Notes: generated by a model from the letters alone, not told the origin. Counted from the first letter of the stretch, positions 50,920 through 63,657 are shown. The stretch: 64,000 bases of DNA from Eonycteris spelaea (GCA_003508835.1 PUFA01000105.1:2356001-2420000), one strand, 5' to 3'. A program made the numbers and translations.

Positions 50920-53900
50920 CCAGTTTAGCCCGCAGGGACCACTGGAGAACAAAATCACGAGCTGAAATGGGTTTGAGAGGAACAGTATAATTGTGTGTAA
51001 GTCACACACATGAAAACAAGACATTCGACTAGTCCCAGGGGCCACACGGGACTGGGGAACACTGGCACCAACCAAAGACCAGCTATGTATTTTAGTGAGA
51101 CTTTACCAAGCAACACTCAGCCCAGACTCCATTCGCATTCAAGGGTTAATCTGAGGAAAGCTCACAGACTCCTTCCCGTTCATCAACACAGAGGAGGCAT
51201 TTTATCAGGTACTGCGCACAGGTTCAACACCTCCAAAACCTCCTGCAACTCACGCATTCGAAAGCAAAAAAATATTTCAGAAGAGGTGGGGGTCCCTGTT
51301 TTCAGGACTGAGCTCTGAGGCACTGCATGCAGAAGCTAATGTCAAGTAAAAGCTTTTTGGTGACATGTGAAAAGAAAAGAGTTGGAAATTATTTTGGTTT
51401 TTAAAAATAAGTATTGAATTTAACAGTTACAAATTATAAAATCCTAGTTCTTCCATACGATTTAAGTTCAATTTAAAAATCATATTGACCTATTCTCAAA
51501 TCTAGCAGAATCTATAATCACCTTAAAAGAGGCTTGGTTGTAATTAAATTATCTTTAAATTTTTCAAACTGTAAATATAAATTTAATATATTCAATTCCC
51601 TTTTGAAGCACTTTGTTGGACTGACTGATAAACATTCCCAACTTCTTAAATGACATGATGATGATCAAGCTCTCTTAAATCATGATGACTCTTACATTCT
51701 CTTAAATGTTCTAATACCATGTGCAAACTTGTTAAAATTCCAACTTAAAAATCATAATTGAAATAATTACTCAGTGACACATTTTTCTACAGGAATTACT
51801 AAATTAACCTGTAGACACTGGAGCCTACCAAATTCTATTGAACATTTTAAGTTTTAAAAGCACTTAAAATCCCAACTGTACAGATGTTTCTAAATCTCCT
51901 TGAAGATTCTGACCCAAAAAAGAAACAGCTATGGCAAATGACACAGTTTTGGGGTGACTTTCTCAAAAGAACGTGGTGGGTGAGGCGGTCACCACCTCAA
52001 GTGACTACTGATGTTCTAGACAAATGTCACATCTGAGGGCGCAGAGACCCAGGGCAATTTTTCTCACCACCTCACCTGCCGCATTGAACATTTTGATATA
52101 ATTTCTATTTCACGGACTCTAAAATTTGAAGAGGAGAGTGGTGATGACATAGCCCTAGGTTTATGTCCTATTAGTTTCTAATTATCAAGGCAAATCAGAG
52201 TCGGTAATTACCTCCCAGGTGACCATGCCACTATTTTGGCATTGCATTTCCGTGGTTCTTAAAATAATTATGTTCCATCCTATTCCAAAGACTTTTTCCT
52301 TCTTTTCATTATCCTGTTTGAAAGGACCACACAACTCTTCTAAATACTGAAGTGGGATTCACTCAAATGCTAAATGTCACTTGTGGCCTTGTCTGATTCG
52401 GTAGTCACAACATCCAGGATCATCCTGCTGATAACTGTGAGCCCTCTGCACCTAGGATTTTGGTTCTAAAATTAAAAAAAAAAAAAAAAAAAAGCAGCCT
52501 GAGTGTTGCAGCTGAGCATTTAACAAGGACCTGCATCCAAGAAGCAGATCGAGAGGCAACACAAAGCCAGGGCTCTGTGCAAAAAGGACCAGAACAAGAA
52601 TCAGGACCAGGCTGTGGGGGGTGCATTAATATCGGATCCAGTTTGTAATAAAGTATAAAGTCCACACGCCAGGCACTGTGACAATGCCTCCGATGGCTCC
52701 CTCTGCTCAAGCTCACAGTGAAGGAAGAACTGGGTGGTGACAGAACCATTGGCCACGTGGTAGAGAGAGGGTGTACTTCCACGCCCACAGTGCACGGTTT
52801 CGCCAAGGTACGTAACTGTGCCTAAGATGTGCGTTATTCATTCTGAAGTGTTCATTCATTCGCCACTGTCACCCATGCATGGGGAACCCACTAAGGAACC
52901 AACACACACCAAAGAGTCCACACTGAAACGGGAGAAGACAGAGAAGTCGGAAAATCTCCCTTTCAAAAAATGGGAGGACACATCACTTTATAATGTGGCC
53001 ACTGACAATTAAGCACTACCGTTTGGAAAAGGTGCCCCAAATTTAACTGAAATTATAATCTTCATTAGACATTTGGATTTGTTCATTTATTAGTTTAAGC
53101 ACATTTGAATAATATTTACCTGCCAAATAACTGTACGATTTTAATGTACGAATGGAGATATAGTCACCATGACCTTCTGTTTTAGTATGTTTGGCAAAGA
53201 AATTAAGCAACTAGTGAGACGGGTGGTCGGTCGGTCCCTGGAGAGAAGGAGAACTTAGTCACAAGCAAGGCTGTAAACTGCTAACTTGTAACCGAATTCA
53301 CAACTGTATTTTGAAGCCTCATTTTCAACTCTGGGTCAGAAATGAAATGAAGAGTGCTAGGGATGTGGAAGCCAGGACCTTAGGCTCTTCCTAGGCTGCC
53401 TCCATTTGATAAACAGAGGCAGGACAGGCTGAACCAAAATGCACCTGTCTGTCTTAAGACGCAGATGGTTCTCCCTTACCTCCAGGAAACCTCCTAAAAA
53501 TGACCCTCTTAAAAAATAAACTCCTCAAGTTACCTGTCTTTTTTATAGTGTAACTATTCTTAATATATTTGCTAATATATGCATTTCCTAATGCATAAAT
53601 AAAAGCAATTTGCATGCATTTTATAGAGAATGAATTGAGATGGCTGAGATAAAATCTTTAAAAAACAGACAATTTACATTTCTAATGTTTCTTTTAAACG
53701 CTTCCTTTCACCAATAGGCAAATTCTTCCTATATCTTTAAGTGCCCATAATGATCAATACTATCCAACTCCTCACCTGTAATAGGTATGGAAAAGCCCTT
53801 AAGGACCAAGCTGGGGTTTGTTCAAAGAGAGAGAAAGCTTTGGAATAAATGATTGACAGCAAGGAACCCATACACATCCCTCTGTGTGTGTGGCCCAGCA

Positions 53901-55725
53901 TTGTCAGACCAAAGCTCCCAACCGATATTCAGATGACTACTCTTTTAATATCCTCAGAAGGGAAGAAAAGCCAAAGAGGGAAGAGGAGGAGAAAATCTGG
54001 GATCACATTAATCCTTTATTTAGGTTCTCCAAACGTAGCTCAAAGCGTATACCTCAGGATCTTCACATGAAAGTAAAGGCAAATTTGGCCAAATACGTAA
54101 AACCCTGGTATACGACCTGAACATTGTTAGAGAAGGCAACGATACCCACGAAAAAAAAATTTTTTTGAGAAATGATTTTTCAAGAAGAATAAGCCACTTA
54201 GATAAAAGAGAAAACTCTTCAATTTCTGATACTAGCTTTGGAAAGAAGTAAAAAAAAAGAGAGAGAGAGAGAGAGACGTGAAAGCTATTTTATAGAGGCA
54301 AGTGAAATCTGTAAATATGTACATCAAGTTGAAATTTAAAATAATGTAAAGTGACTGCTCCACTCATAATTATCTAAGCCATCACCAAGGCTTAGACAAA
54401 ACCTGTATGTCTATATAGTATTTTAGTCTATTTGTCTATATGCTATATTCCCTAAACATCTAGAATTATGTCTATATTTTCTATTGCTTCAGCATGTTCC
54501 AAAAATTGAATTTGACTCTTGAGAAACACATGTAACAAGCATATTTCTCATTGTGCGACACTATAAAGGTCCTTCGGATTTAGTAGTTAGTACAGTTTCC
54601 AAAAGTGCTTCGACGTCATTCCCATGATGCCGATTCGGTGGAGAATCTGGCTTAGCATTTTGAGTTCCCACAATGAATAAGACCGGTTTCCTCCAATAAA
54701 CTTTACAGATCTGTGCTAAACGATGTCACGACGTGAGACAAATGAAGCTATTTGAACCGACGTTTGTACTTTAAAATCACATGTCCAATACTGCCCCTGA
54801 AAGACGCAAAGGACAACAATCATTTTATTGTGCAAATGTCTAAAATTTCCAGTACTTTCCTCTACAGACATTGTCTTTATTTTGCTACCTCAAGAATAAT
54901 ACAAAGAACCCTTGAACCCTTGCATCTACATGCAGTACATATGTTGCAGAATCTGGTGATGTGCTCAATGGTTATCCAGTATGTCAGTTAAGCTCAATGT
55001 GGGTGACAAAGTGAATCCAAGGCAAGAAATAAAATAACGCATTTCAAGATGGGCAAAGGCTCTGCCTGAAGGGTGACTGGCAGATAAAGTAAACTCGCAT
55101 ACACATCCTGGATATTCATGCTCTAAATTAAATGGAAAGTATTAGCTATGTCGACAAAAGCATGTTTTTCTTTTCATATTGGAAAGCTGACTTTAGCTTG
55201 GAACGCCACGCGGCAATTTTTTGTAATGGTCATGGGAAAAGGTCATTGTGAAAATTCCCCATCGGCGACAAAAAAGAATGGCTTCAGACCGTTGTTCTGG
55301 GAGGTGACAGTCCAAACTTTAGACTTGAAGTTTTACTGTCCTGAACTCATGATCAAAGCTTATGATTGATTCGTGCAAGTTGTTGAACCAAGATCTAGAA
55401 ACAAAGTATTTCCTGGGGGAAAAAATTACACAATGGCAGTGAACAGCAAATACATACTAAGGAAATATTTTTCTGGTTTGGAATACTTCAGGGTGTGTGG
55501 GAAGAGACACTGGGCAGGTCAAATGAGACAGCATCACTTCAGATCTGAACATACGAGTGATGCCTGCATGTGCAAACACCTAACTGTTTTTCCCAATTAC
55601 TTTGACACACTATAACCACAGGAATAACCAGGGATTGATTTCTTTATTTTTTAGCAACTTGATAAGGGCTCTATTTCATCTCATTTTATTTATTTATTTA
55701 TTTTTTATTTAGTCTCCTTTTTAAA
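50920..55725. other. Intron 1, long unassigned stretch
   Basis: No repeat family can be named over nearly 5 kb apart from an A-run at 52471-52492 and the GA repeat at 54257. At 55148-55615 two adjoining plus-strand frames (73 and 80 codons) are separated by stops and are not recognisable. Confidence 0.5.
54257..54276 (+). repeat. (GA)n short repeat
   Basis: About ten GA units after an A-run. Confidence 0.9.
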
Positions 55726-55729
55726 ATAA

Positions 55730-56157
55730 GTGATCCACACCCACAGAGGAAGAGAACTTTGACTTCTGCCTGCACCACGAACCAAAGTCTCAGCTCTACA
55801 TAAACACACAGACAGGGACCGTAAGGACCAGGGTCTAACTGGAACTTCTGGACAATGGAACTCTTTCAGAAGCAAACGGTCTGTTGTCCAGAAGACCCAG
55901 TGCTCATGTCCCTTACCACAAATGGCCAAGTTCCAAGGTCCCCCGATTCAAACGTGCCCCACCAGCACCCCCACATACCTGTCCCCCAGGCCCGTTAAAA
56001 AACCCTTGACCTAGTCCAGCCAACAAGACGAATCTGAGGCATTGCTAAGTCTCTCGTATTCTCCGCTGGCATCTTCTTGATCAACAAACTTTTCCTTACT
56101 CCAGATTCTGACATTTTGAGTTCTGGCCTTTTGACACTTCGGGCACATGAACCAGTC
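55730..56157 (+). mobile_element. Probable class I ERV LTR, degraded
   Basis: The right part resembles the R-U5 part of gammaretrovirus-type LTRs: a TTAAAAAACCC TATA-like site near 55996, a stretch of the form CAACAAACTTTTCCTTACTCC, then CGGGCACATGAACC close to the end. The left edge is uncertain and I found no convincing flanking duplication. No retroviral coding sequence adjoins it. Confidence 0.5.
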
Positions 56158-57119
56158 AGTGTTCAGTGACATTATTATTATAGAACTATTGTACTCGCCA
56201 GTGGTTTTATAGTAAAAAGATTTCTAAAAAAAACAAATGTTAACTGGCAGTAGAAAGTTGTTTCGCGTTTATTATCATAATTAGCGCATAACATATCTTT
56301 TTAAGAGTCGACCCACCCTACCCTTCAGTTACGAATTGGGGACAGTTAAAGATGTAGGTAAACCCTCTGAAAATAATTAAAGGTACTGGTAACACAAACA
56401 GGCTTTTCTCTGAGGCCACATTGCATTAGAAAGAGTTGGCTGCCGGATTGCTTACAAAACACCATATCCTGAATTTTAAAAGAAAGAGGACATTCACAGA
56501 GCAAGGGACTGGCAGGAACTCCATTAATTAATGAGAGGAAAAGGGAAGCACAATTTTAAATATGTTCAATTCAAATCTGAGCTCGTTTTGACACCCATCA
56601 GATAAACCTCCTCTTACAATGTTACTATCAAGGGCTCGCTTTGAATGCCCTTTCATGAGGAGAGGGAAGATTAAAACCGGAGATACATGACTTCCACTTT
56701 CGAGACTGTTCACAGCTCTCAGTACTAGGGGCCCATGCAGATTTTTAAGAGGTCGAAAGTTCTACTACGTAAGTTTTTACTGCTTATCTTTAGAACTTTC
56801 ATTTAACACTTTAAAACGCAGTTTAACTTCCTCAAATGTCTCAAGAGGAAAGAGGTGAAGAGGAAAAGAGCCTCACGTGCGGGCAGCTGTAACAGACAGC
56901 AAACACAGCAAGGATGTCGCTGACACTCGAGAAGGCGCACATTTGGAAGATTTCTCCATTGTGCAAACTGGATGTATCACATTGATATAAAGATACGCAT
57001 AAGGAAAGTACCATGTCTGTCCTTTATTTGTCATTACCTGCTGGCATGCTCACATGCATAACGTCAACACTGACCTTCAGGACGGCTTTGTTTAGTGACC
57101 CACATTCTTGCCAGTTTGA

Positions 57120-57275
57120 GAAATTTCATTTATTCCACAAACATTCACTGAGTGGCCACTATGTCCTGAGCAGAGTACTAGGCATTTGGGATAAAGGAAT
57201 GAACAAAATACAATCCCTGAACCACACAAAGCTCACAGTTTACTGGGGGCACACTCAGACGAATAATGGCTAATG
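57120..57275 (+). repeat. Ancient repeat fragment (MIR-like left end)
   Basis: CATTCACTGAGTGGCCACTA, AGTACTAGGCATTTGGGATA and CAAAGCTCACAGTTTACTGG are the left part of an old mammalian repeat. The 86-codon frame here is not a gene. Confidence 0.55.
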
Positions 57276-57279
57276 CCAT

Positions 57280-57495
57280 AGAGAGGTAATAATAATTGCT
57301 GGCACATATTGAATTATGAATTTTATGTTGACTACTTCATTTATTCATCACATTATTATCATTTTCATAGGTGATGAATTTGGGACTTAGAAGTTGACTG
57401 GCTTGTCCAAGAGCACGTAGTTATTAAAGATCAGAAGAGACAGGATTTGAACTCAGGTCCCAGGACATCAAAGCTTCTACCACAAATCATTAGGT
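57280..57495 (+). mobile_element. MIR SINE
   Basis: TTCATTTATTCATCACATTA, CCAAGAGCACGTAGTTATTA and GACAGGATTTGAACTCAGGT are a clear forward MIR. Confidence 0.8.
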
Positions 57496-58044
57496 TACAG
57501 CTCTACAAAAACTTATGGAAACACAAAGAAAAGGACCTCAGTGGGGGTAAGAAAACTAGAGAGGGGTGATCCAGGAGATTTCGAAGATCTTTCCCTTACA
57601 TTGAGTCTGTAACAGAATAAAGGAGCCACAACTTGAGCAGTTTCATGATCAATTATTTAGGAAAATAAGTTCGTTTGCCAGAGTAAATGTTAGAATCGCC
57701 CTATTTATTTGGCAACCCGAAGGAACGACCATAAAGACATTCTCAAATAGTGAAGAACACTTCATTATTTGAGCATAAAGCAGAATAAGATGTCACGCTG
57801 AAGGGAAGCAGGAAAAACGGACAGAGAGCAAATATTGGGAAACAAAAAGGGACGTGAGAGGGGAGGAGTTCTTCGAGGCTATTAGGTGGTCTTGTGCAAA
57901 ACCATCATGACAGGTAAACACTCGACAGGTCTCTTGTGCTGATACAGCCAAGGAGGCCTACGCCAAAGGAGCTCATTTTCCAGACTGACGCAGGTGGAGA
58001 AAAATTTTAACAAATGAGCCCGTCTTTACAACTACATGCAAGCG

Positions 58045-58190
58045 ACTTCATTGAATTCTTTCCGATGATCTGTATTACTTTGATCTCATAGCCACTCTGC
58101 GAGGTACGAGGTTTTAACGTCCTCTGAATTTATAGACAAGAAAAAGAGGCAAACAGAAGTTAAAAGCATGAAGCTACTTAACAATAAAAT
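58045..58190 (+). mobile_element. MIR SINE
   Basis: TGATCTCATAGCCACTCTGC, GAGGTACGAGGTTTTAACGT and ACAAGAAAAAGAGGCAAACA are forward MIR. Confidence 0.55.
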
Positions 58191-58194
58191 AATT

Positions 58195-60625
58195 GGACTG
58201 CATTTGTTACTCTAATTTCTCCAATCGAAATTATCCGAACTATGCCTATTGCCTCCGAATCATGCCCTCAACTCAATAAAACATGATTCTTAAGAGCTTG
58301 GTCTACATAAATCGCTCTGCTGCTGGTTTATGGGCAAAAATGGAAAATATATGTGTCCCACTCCTGAGGAGCTGCCTGTACGCGTCTCTCTGCTAAAGAA
58401 TTACCAAACGGACCCTTAATATATGATAATGAATGATAATTGATTAATGCTGTTTCTTGAACTAGTGTAACAGTAGTTCCAAGATAAGTTACCTAAAAAA
58501 AAAGTTTCCAAAAAAAAAAAAAAAAGGTTTCCATAGTGAGAGAAGGTAAGAAACTATAGTATAGTATATATCTAATTTGGAGACCTGAAATATATACTGG
58601 CGTATTAAAGGCTCTGATAAGTCTTGCAATATGCAAACCCGTTTACCTTGGCTTACCTAACCTATCGACCGAAGCCAAACTAATGTTCCATTGAACACAT
58701 GTTGAGAAAAGCTGGGTTATGTGTTCCCTTTCCATGGGCTATTTTTGCATTTGTTAAAAATATCTTTTCCCAAGACAGTGACTGTAAAAGTGGAAATCTG
58801 ACCTCTATGCTATGCAATAGGGGAGATGCTGGGACATGATCCTTTTGACACTCGCAAATCGGTTTCCACAGAAAGCGGCCTGTTTTCTCTTCGCATAGGA
58901 TATAAGGTTAGGGGCCGGCCCCATTTCCCTGTCTTCCATTAGCCAATCACGTGCCAATCAAGTACATTATTTCTGGCAAGAGCTGTACTGACTCATTTGG
59001 GTCTAAAAATAACTCTTGACCACATGTGGTACATCTAGATTTTTCTTCAGAATCTGACATCTATATCTGCCAATTTTAAGGGGCTACTCAATTATAATCA
59101 TTTCTCACTAGCACATACTAATCTGGTAGATAGAGAGGCCATAGAAAATAATCAAAATCCCCACTGTTTTTATGTTTGTTTGTAATAGAGAAATTTTGCT
59201 AGCATTAAATGTTCCATCACAGTTTTTGGCAAATGCATACTGGCATTCGTACGCTTTAAATTTTAACAGATTTTGGGAGGAATGGGTCCAAAATAATCAT
59301 TCCAGGCTTTGAGAGAGAAAAATCTATGTTCGAAAGAATGTTTCTCAGATAGCATTTTAGTTATAAATCAGATTTACTCCCCAAGAGCGATCTTCAACTA
59401 CATGTACAAGAATTCATGTTTTAAAAATCTAATCTTTACTCACGTTGAACTCTAGGAGGAGTGAGCTGGGAATATGGATTCCATTTCTTTGACATAATGA
59501 AAAAAGGTTTCTTTTATGAGTATTGCAATGATAGATATGCATGCCTAGGAGAGCATATGTTTGGGATTGAGCACATGAGTTCCTATGAATAGAAATATTT
59601 TACGAGTATGAAATGTAAACAAACAGAAAGAAAAATGGGGAATGTGATCAGGCCTGGCAGGGATCATATCTAATGGGAACACATCTGAGAACTTAAATCA
59701 AGAGGCCAGTCCGAGCACAGAGACTCAGTCTTAGCCCAGTCTTTATACCAGTCCCGCATCTGGGGTTCAGATAAACGAGAGATATGTGAAGAGATGAGAA
59801 TGATGTCAAGACTATTCACAGTTCTTTTCGAGGATGACCGATATGCACAACTCTCCACCAGTAGATTTTTGCAGGCCTCCAAAGTGATACAAAATGATAA
59901 CTGAGACCCAACATTCAGCTAGTCAAAATTCAAGCTGATTCCCATGGCGTCATGACTGAGTAAGTATGGAGATTCCTCACTGATCAACTCTAAATGGAAT
60001 TTTCTTTCCCTTTCAATGAATTCAAGTGTAGACTATCTGAGAGAATGAATCTTTTTTTTTTTTGCAGGAGACAAATTCAAGTTCAGCCCCATAACCAGGT
60101 ACCAAACAAGTATGATAACCACTTCTTTCCACTCAGGAAGAGAGCTGGTAGTTCCAACAAATGCTTTCTGTCCATAATCTCCTAATCTAAGTAAACCTCT
60201 CACTCACTGGTTCTACCACAGGGAAGGCTTTATGTATATACCCCATTTTGTTTTGGGCATGTTTCTGTTATGGTAACTACATCTTTACACATTAGCTAAG
60301 TTTTTTAATCCAGAAAAAGAATTTAGATTAGGGAAGCCAACAAACTTGATACCTCTTTCTCGTTGAAAGATAAAATGAAGATGGGCAATTTCATCAACAT
60401 TTTAGTCAAGTAAACGAATTTACTTTAAACATCATTTTCTACTAGCTTAATCAGAAATGTTATTTTGAGGAAAAATAGTACTTGAAAGGTGAAAATAGTT
60501 AAGACAGTTGCCCTTTTCAAACACAGGGAGCTCTGTTAAAATATTCATTCTACATGAGCACCATTGGAATTGGTAAATTTCAATGTCCTGTATTCTATAA
60601 ATGTTTCCTGCCTTCCTGTCATCCA
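58195..60625. other. Intron 1, unassigned
   Basis: A-runs occur near 58497-58526 and a T-run near 60052-60063. No gene or repeat family is recognised. Confidence 0.5.
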
Positions 60626-60629
60626 TTAT

Positions 60630-60835
60630 GCAATAACGGAATCCCCCTGACCTAATGTCCTTGGTCTCCTTGGTATGCAGCCCTGCATACCTTTATACTA
60701 TCCTTCAAGCTCTTGGTTCCCAGTTCCCCAAAAGGCAAGGGCTATGGCATGTATCACCGCCCCCGCCCCCAGCCCATAGAATCTGGCTCACCTAGAGTGG
60801 GTGCTCAAAAACACTGAAAGCATCTATTTCTACCT
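60630..60835 (+). mobile_element. L2 3' end
   Basis: GGCAAGGGCTATGGCATGTA and GAGTGGGTGCTCAAAAACAC match the end of L2. Confidence 0.55.
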
Positions 60836-61005
60836 CGGAATAAGTAGAGATGTTCTTTTCTCATTGCTTAAAATATTTCCATCTAAAAGGATTTAAAGGC
60901 CATCTAACAATGGTGAACACTCTCTTTTATCAAAAACTTCCTAAAAAGTTAATTCATACAAGTACTACCAAACTTATATCCTGATCAGACCTCTCCACAT
61001 ACTAG

Positions 61006-61371
61006 TGTTAAAAACGATACAAAAGGACCAAAATGGAGTCGCTTATGCTAACTAAGCCCCACATCGCCAGTCTGAGACTTACCTTAGTTTTCTTAAATCG
61101 GTCAATCAGGATCGCCTGATTGGCACCAGTTAGATAACCTACCTGTCAGGCCCCAGCCACCCCTAAAAATAACCTTGCAATAACCAAGCTGCTTTTTTGT
61201 CTAGTATAACTTCCCCCTGCCCCCTTCTGCCTATAAAAGTCTTCCATTTTGTACAGCTCCTTGGAGCTTCTTTCTCTCTGCTTGATTGGATGCTGCCCGA
61301 TTCATGAATCACTGAATAAAGCCAATGAGATCTTTAAAGTTAACTCAAATGAATTTTGTTTTTTTTAAGCA
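61006..61371 (+). mobile_element. Solo LTR of a class I (gammaretrovirus-like) endogenous retrovirus
   Basis: This 366-bp element starts TGTTAAAA and ends AAGCA, and is flanked by CTAG at 61002-61005 and 61372-61375. The TG...CA ends and 4-bp duplication are typical of class I ERVs. Inside are TATAAAA at 61232-61238 and AATAAA at 61315-61320, spaced like promoter and polyadenylation signals, with a T-rich end. No internal retroviral genes flank it, so it is a solo LTR from recombination. It is antisense to CPE. I do not name the subfamily. Confidence 0.88.
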
Positions 61372-61677
61372 CTAGTTCCTTAGAGATTTCTAACTTATCT
61401 CCTCTTTAAACGTGGTAGAGAGGAAAATCGCTCTTAGGTTACTTAATATTCATAATGGTTTATTTCTACCTTTAAAAATACAATGAATAGACATTTTATA
61501 TTCTATTATTAAGCAACATCATAACCTTAAAGTTCTTTCATTTAAGAAGAGATTATAAAGCATATAATGTAAAAGACATTTCCAAGTTTGCCTTCATAAA
61601 ATAAATTAACTCTGTTTTATTTCTGATAAATAAAACATTTTATTTAAAACATTGTGTTATTCAGCAAATAACTGACT

Positions 61678-61711
61678 TTTTTTCTTTTTCTTTTTCTTTT
61701 CTTTTTTTCCA
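61678..61711 (+). repeat. T-rich (CTTTT)n tract
   Basis: Irregular CTTTTT and CTTTTCTTTT units. Confidence 0.85.
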
Positions 61712-62083
61712 TAATGTGTACTGAGTGCCTGCTATGTACATATCTGGGCTAGGTCCCTACCTCACAGAGACTGCAATCTGAAAGAGATTTGCAAATCTTG
61801 ACGGACTATATATTCCAGCTATTCAAGCTAAAGAATTACTGTTTTCGTTTTCAAAAGCATATCACAGTCTAACAGTAACATCACTTAGAATTTTACTTCT
61901 AAACTGGAAACAAAAGTTAACATTAGCTTTCCTATAATCTCCTTGAAAAATTAGCTCAGATTCTGTTAAGAGTAGCTTTGCTATCAGAAGACCTGGTCTT
62001 GAGTTATATCAGTTCTGAAGAGCAGGAACATCATGGAAAAGAATTTTAAAAAGCCCCAAGAACATTGTGTAATTAATACCTTT

Positions 62084-62113
62084 TTATATATAATATATAT
62101 TAATATATATATA

Positions 62114-62154
<41 letters not shown>
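62084..62154 (+). repeat. (TA)n microsatellite, self-complementary
   Basis: Interrupted TATATAATATATATTAA units lead into a run of about 15 TA units. The whole block can pair with itself. Confidence 0.95.
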
Positions 62155-62157
<3 letters not shown>

Positions 62158-62639
62158 AAAGCGTGCCTTAACACACTCAAAGAGGAAGATGTATAACATG
62201 GCTATTAGTGAACATCAGCTGAAATAAAAACATGGTCACAAACCACTTATCTTAAGTGGCAAAGGCAGGGGGGAAAAAAATGGGATATTCCTTTTTTCTT
62301 AGAAAGGTCATGTCCAGTCTCAAAATCCGAATGCCTGTCAGAGGCCACTTTCCCACCCCCGGAGGAGGACCTCCGTGTCTGCTCACACCACCACCCGATG
62401 TGGCCAGTCGCCTTAAAATCCCCAGCGCGTCCACAGTGCCCGTGCCCCTAAGACACACACGTACAGGGAGAGAGAGAGGGTTATGCAGAGCCTGCGGGGT
62501 CCAGTAACCTGGTCCTTGGAAATGAGGAAACAAATGATGTATGCCTCTTCCTCTTCCCTCTAAGTCCCTGTTTTTCTATTCCTGTCTGCAAGGAAGGTCA
62601 ACCTCCTTCCTGAGGAACCCGTTATGCCCTCCAGTCGTT

Positions 62640-63006
62640 GACACAGCAAAGTGACGGTGACCGCCGCTGGGCTGGCGGGTGCGCAGATTTGCTTGCTGCG
62701 TGCTCCTAGCTCCACGCGCACAGCTTTTCTGGCCTAAACTCACCAAAAGGTGGCCTAAGGGCGGGGGGTGGGGGGAAGGCGGGAGGAAAGCAGAGATCGG
62801 GGACCCGGCAGACCACAGCGCTCTAGGTCAAGTTCATCCCCGGTCCATCCCTCCCTCCACTCCCCACCTTCCACCCGAGACGCCCTCCTCCCCCATGGGC
62901 ACCCTCGGGCCCACCTCTCCATCCTTCCCCCCAGCCCCCGCCAACGGCCTCCGGTCCCACCTTGTGCGGCTCTCGGGGACGCCCCCAGGGACGGCCGCGC
63001 GCTCAC
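62640..63006 (-). other. CpG-rich 5' end of CPE intron 1
   Basis: This G+C-rich, CpG-containing sequence follows the exon 1 donor at 63006 and grades into A+T-rich DNA below about 62640. Several overlapping open frames on both strands are products of base composition. None shows a domain or a plausible start, apart from the exon 1 frame reading through the donor. Confidence 0.7.
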
Positions 63007-63304
63007 CTGGCTCGTGGACCCCGGGGTTGTCGGACAGCTCGAGGACCAGGAGCTCGCGGCCCTCGAAGCTGCGCCCCACGGTGTAGATCCGGCTGACGGC
63101 GGTGCACTGCAGCCACACGGCCACGAGCGCCTCGCGCAGCTCGGGGTAGCGGTGGTACTCGAAGGAGATGCCGTCCTCCTCCTGCAGCCGCCGCCGCCGC
63201 CGCCGCATGCCGGGCTCCTGCGCCTGGGCGCCCAGCAGCCACCCGCCCGCGGCCAGCGCGGCGCACAGCGCCAGCAGCGCCCGGCGGCGTCCGCGCCCGG
63301 CCAT
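63007..63304 (-). CDS. CPE: Carboxypeptidase E, coding exon 1 (start, signal peptide, propeptide)
   Basis: CPE removes C-terminal Lys and Arg from peptide intermediates in neuroendocrine secretory granules and also acts in prohormone sorting. This exon encodes residues 1-99 plus one base. The ATG at 63304 was chosen because it gives the conserved MAGRG start, with G at -3 and G at +4; an in-frame TTG at 63316 would only add four residues. Residues 1 to about 28 form a signal peptide (basic start, Leu/Ala core, cleavage probably after GAQA). A short propeptide follows, with Met33 and six Arg (34-39). The conserved mature start [21 protein letters not shown] comes next, and the exon ends at NPGVHEP plus one base. 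The donor is CCAG|GTGAGC at 63006. Compared with the human protein as I remember it, about five propeptide residues are missing before Met33 and the Arg run is one longer. Identification is secure. Confidence 0.97.
63188..63205 (-). repeat. CPE: (CGG)6 codon repeat in CPE exon 1
   Basis: Six perfect CGG codons in a row, directly after Met33, encode Arg34-Arg39 of the propeptide. Confidence 0.95.
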
Positions 63305-63657
63305 CGCGCCCGCCAACCTCCTTTGTCTGCGCGGTCAGTCCCCGGGGCTGCGCGGCCGCCGCTGCTCGCGCCTCACCTTCCCCGGGCGGAGTGCGTGTCC
63401 GCCCGCCCGCGCGCGCGCGCGGGGGCCACCCAGAGGACAGCGGCGACGCCGCGCCGCGCGGGCTGCACTACCCGCCGCCGCGCCCAGGGGGGCCGCAGGA
63501 CAAACCACTGCGAGCGGGGGCCGCGCGCCCCGCCGGGGGCGCCCCGCGCGCCGACGGCGCCGGGCGCGACGCAGGGGACATGACAGCTGAGGTTCTGGGT
63601 TTGGGGACGTGGTTGCCATCGTTGACAGCCCCAGGACACGGCTCGTGGCAAAATAAT

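Noticed and set aside
55148..55615. Two adjoining frames as a broken gene
   Set aside because: Stops and frame changes break the reading and I recognise no protein. The evidence is too weak for a pseudogene call.
62768..63590. Long overlapping open frames (up to 271 codons) on both strands over the CpG island
   Set aside because: They come from high G+C content with few stops. Only the minus frame containing CPE exon 1 has conserved protein sequence.
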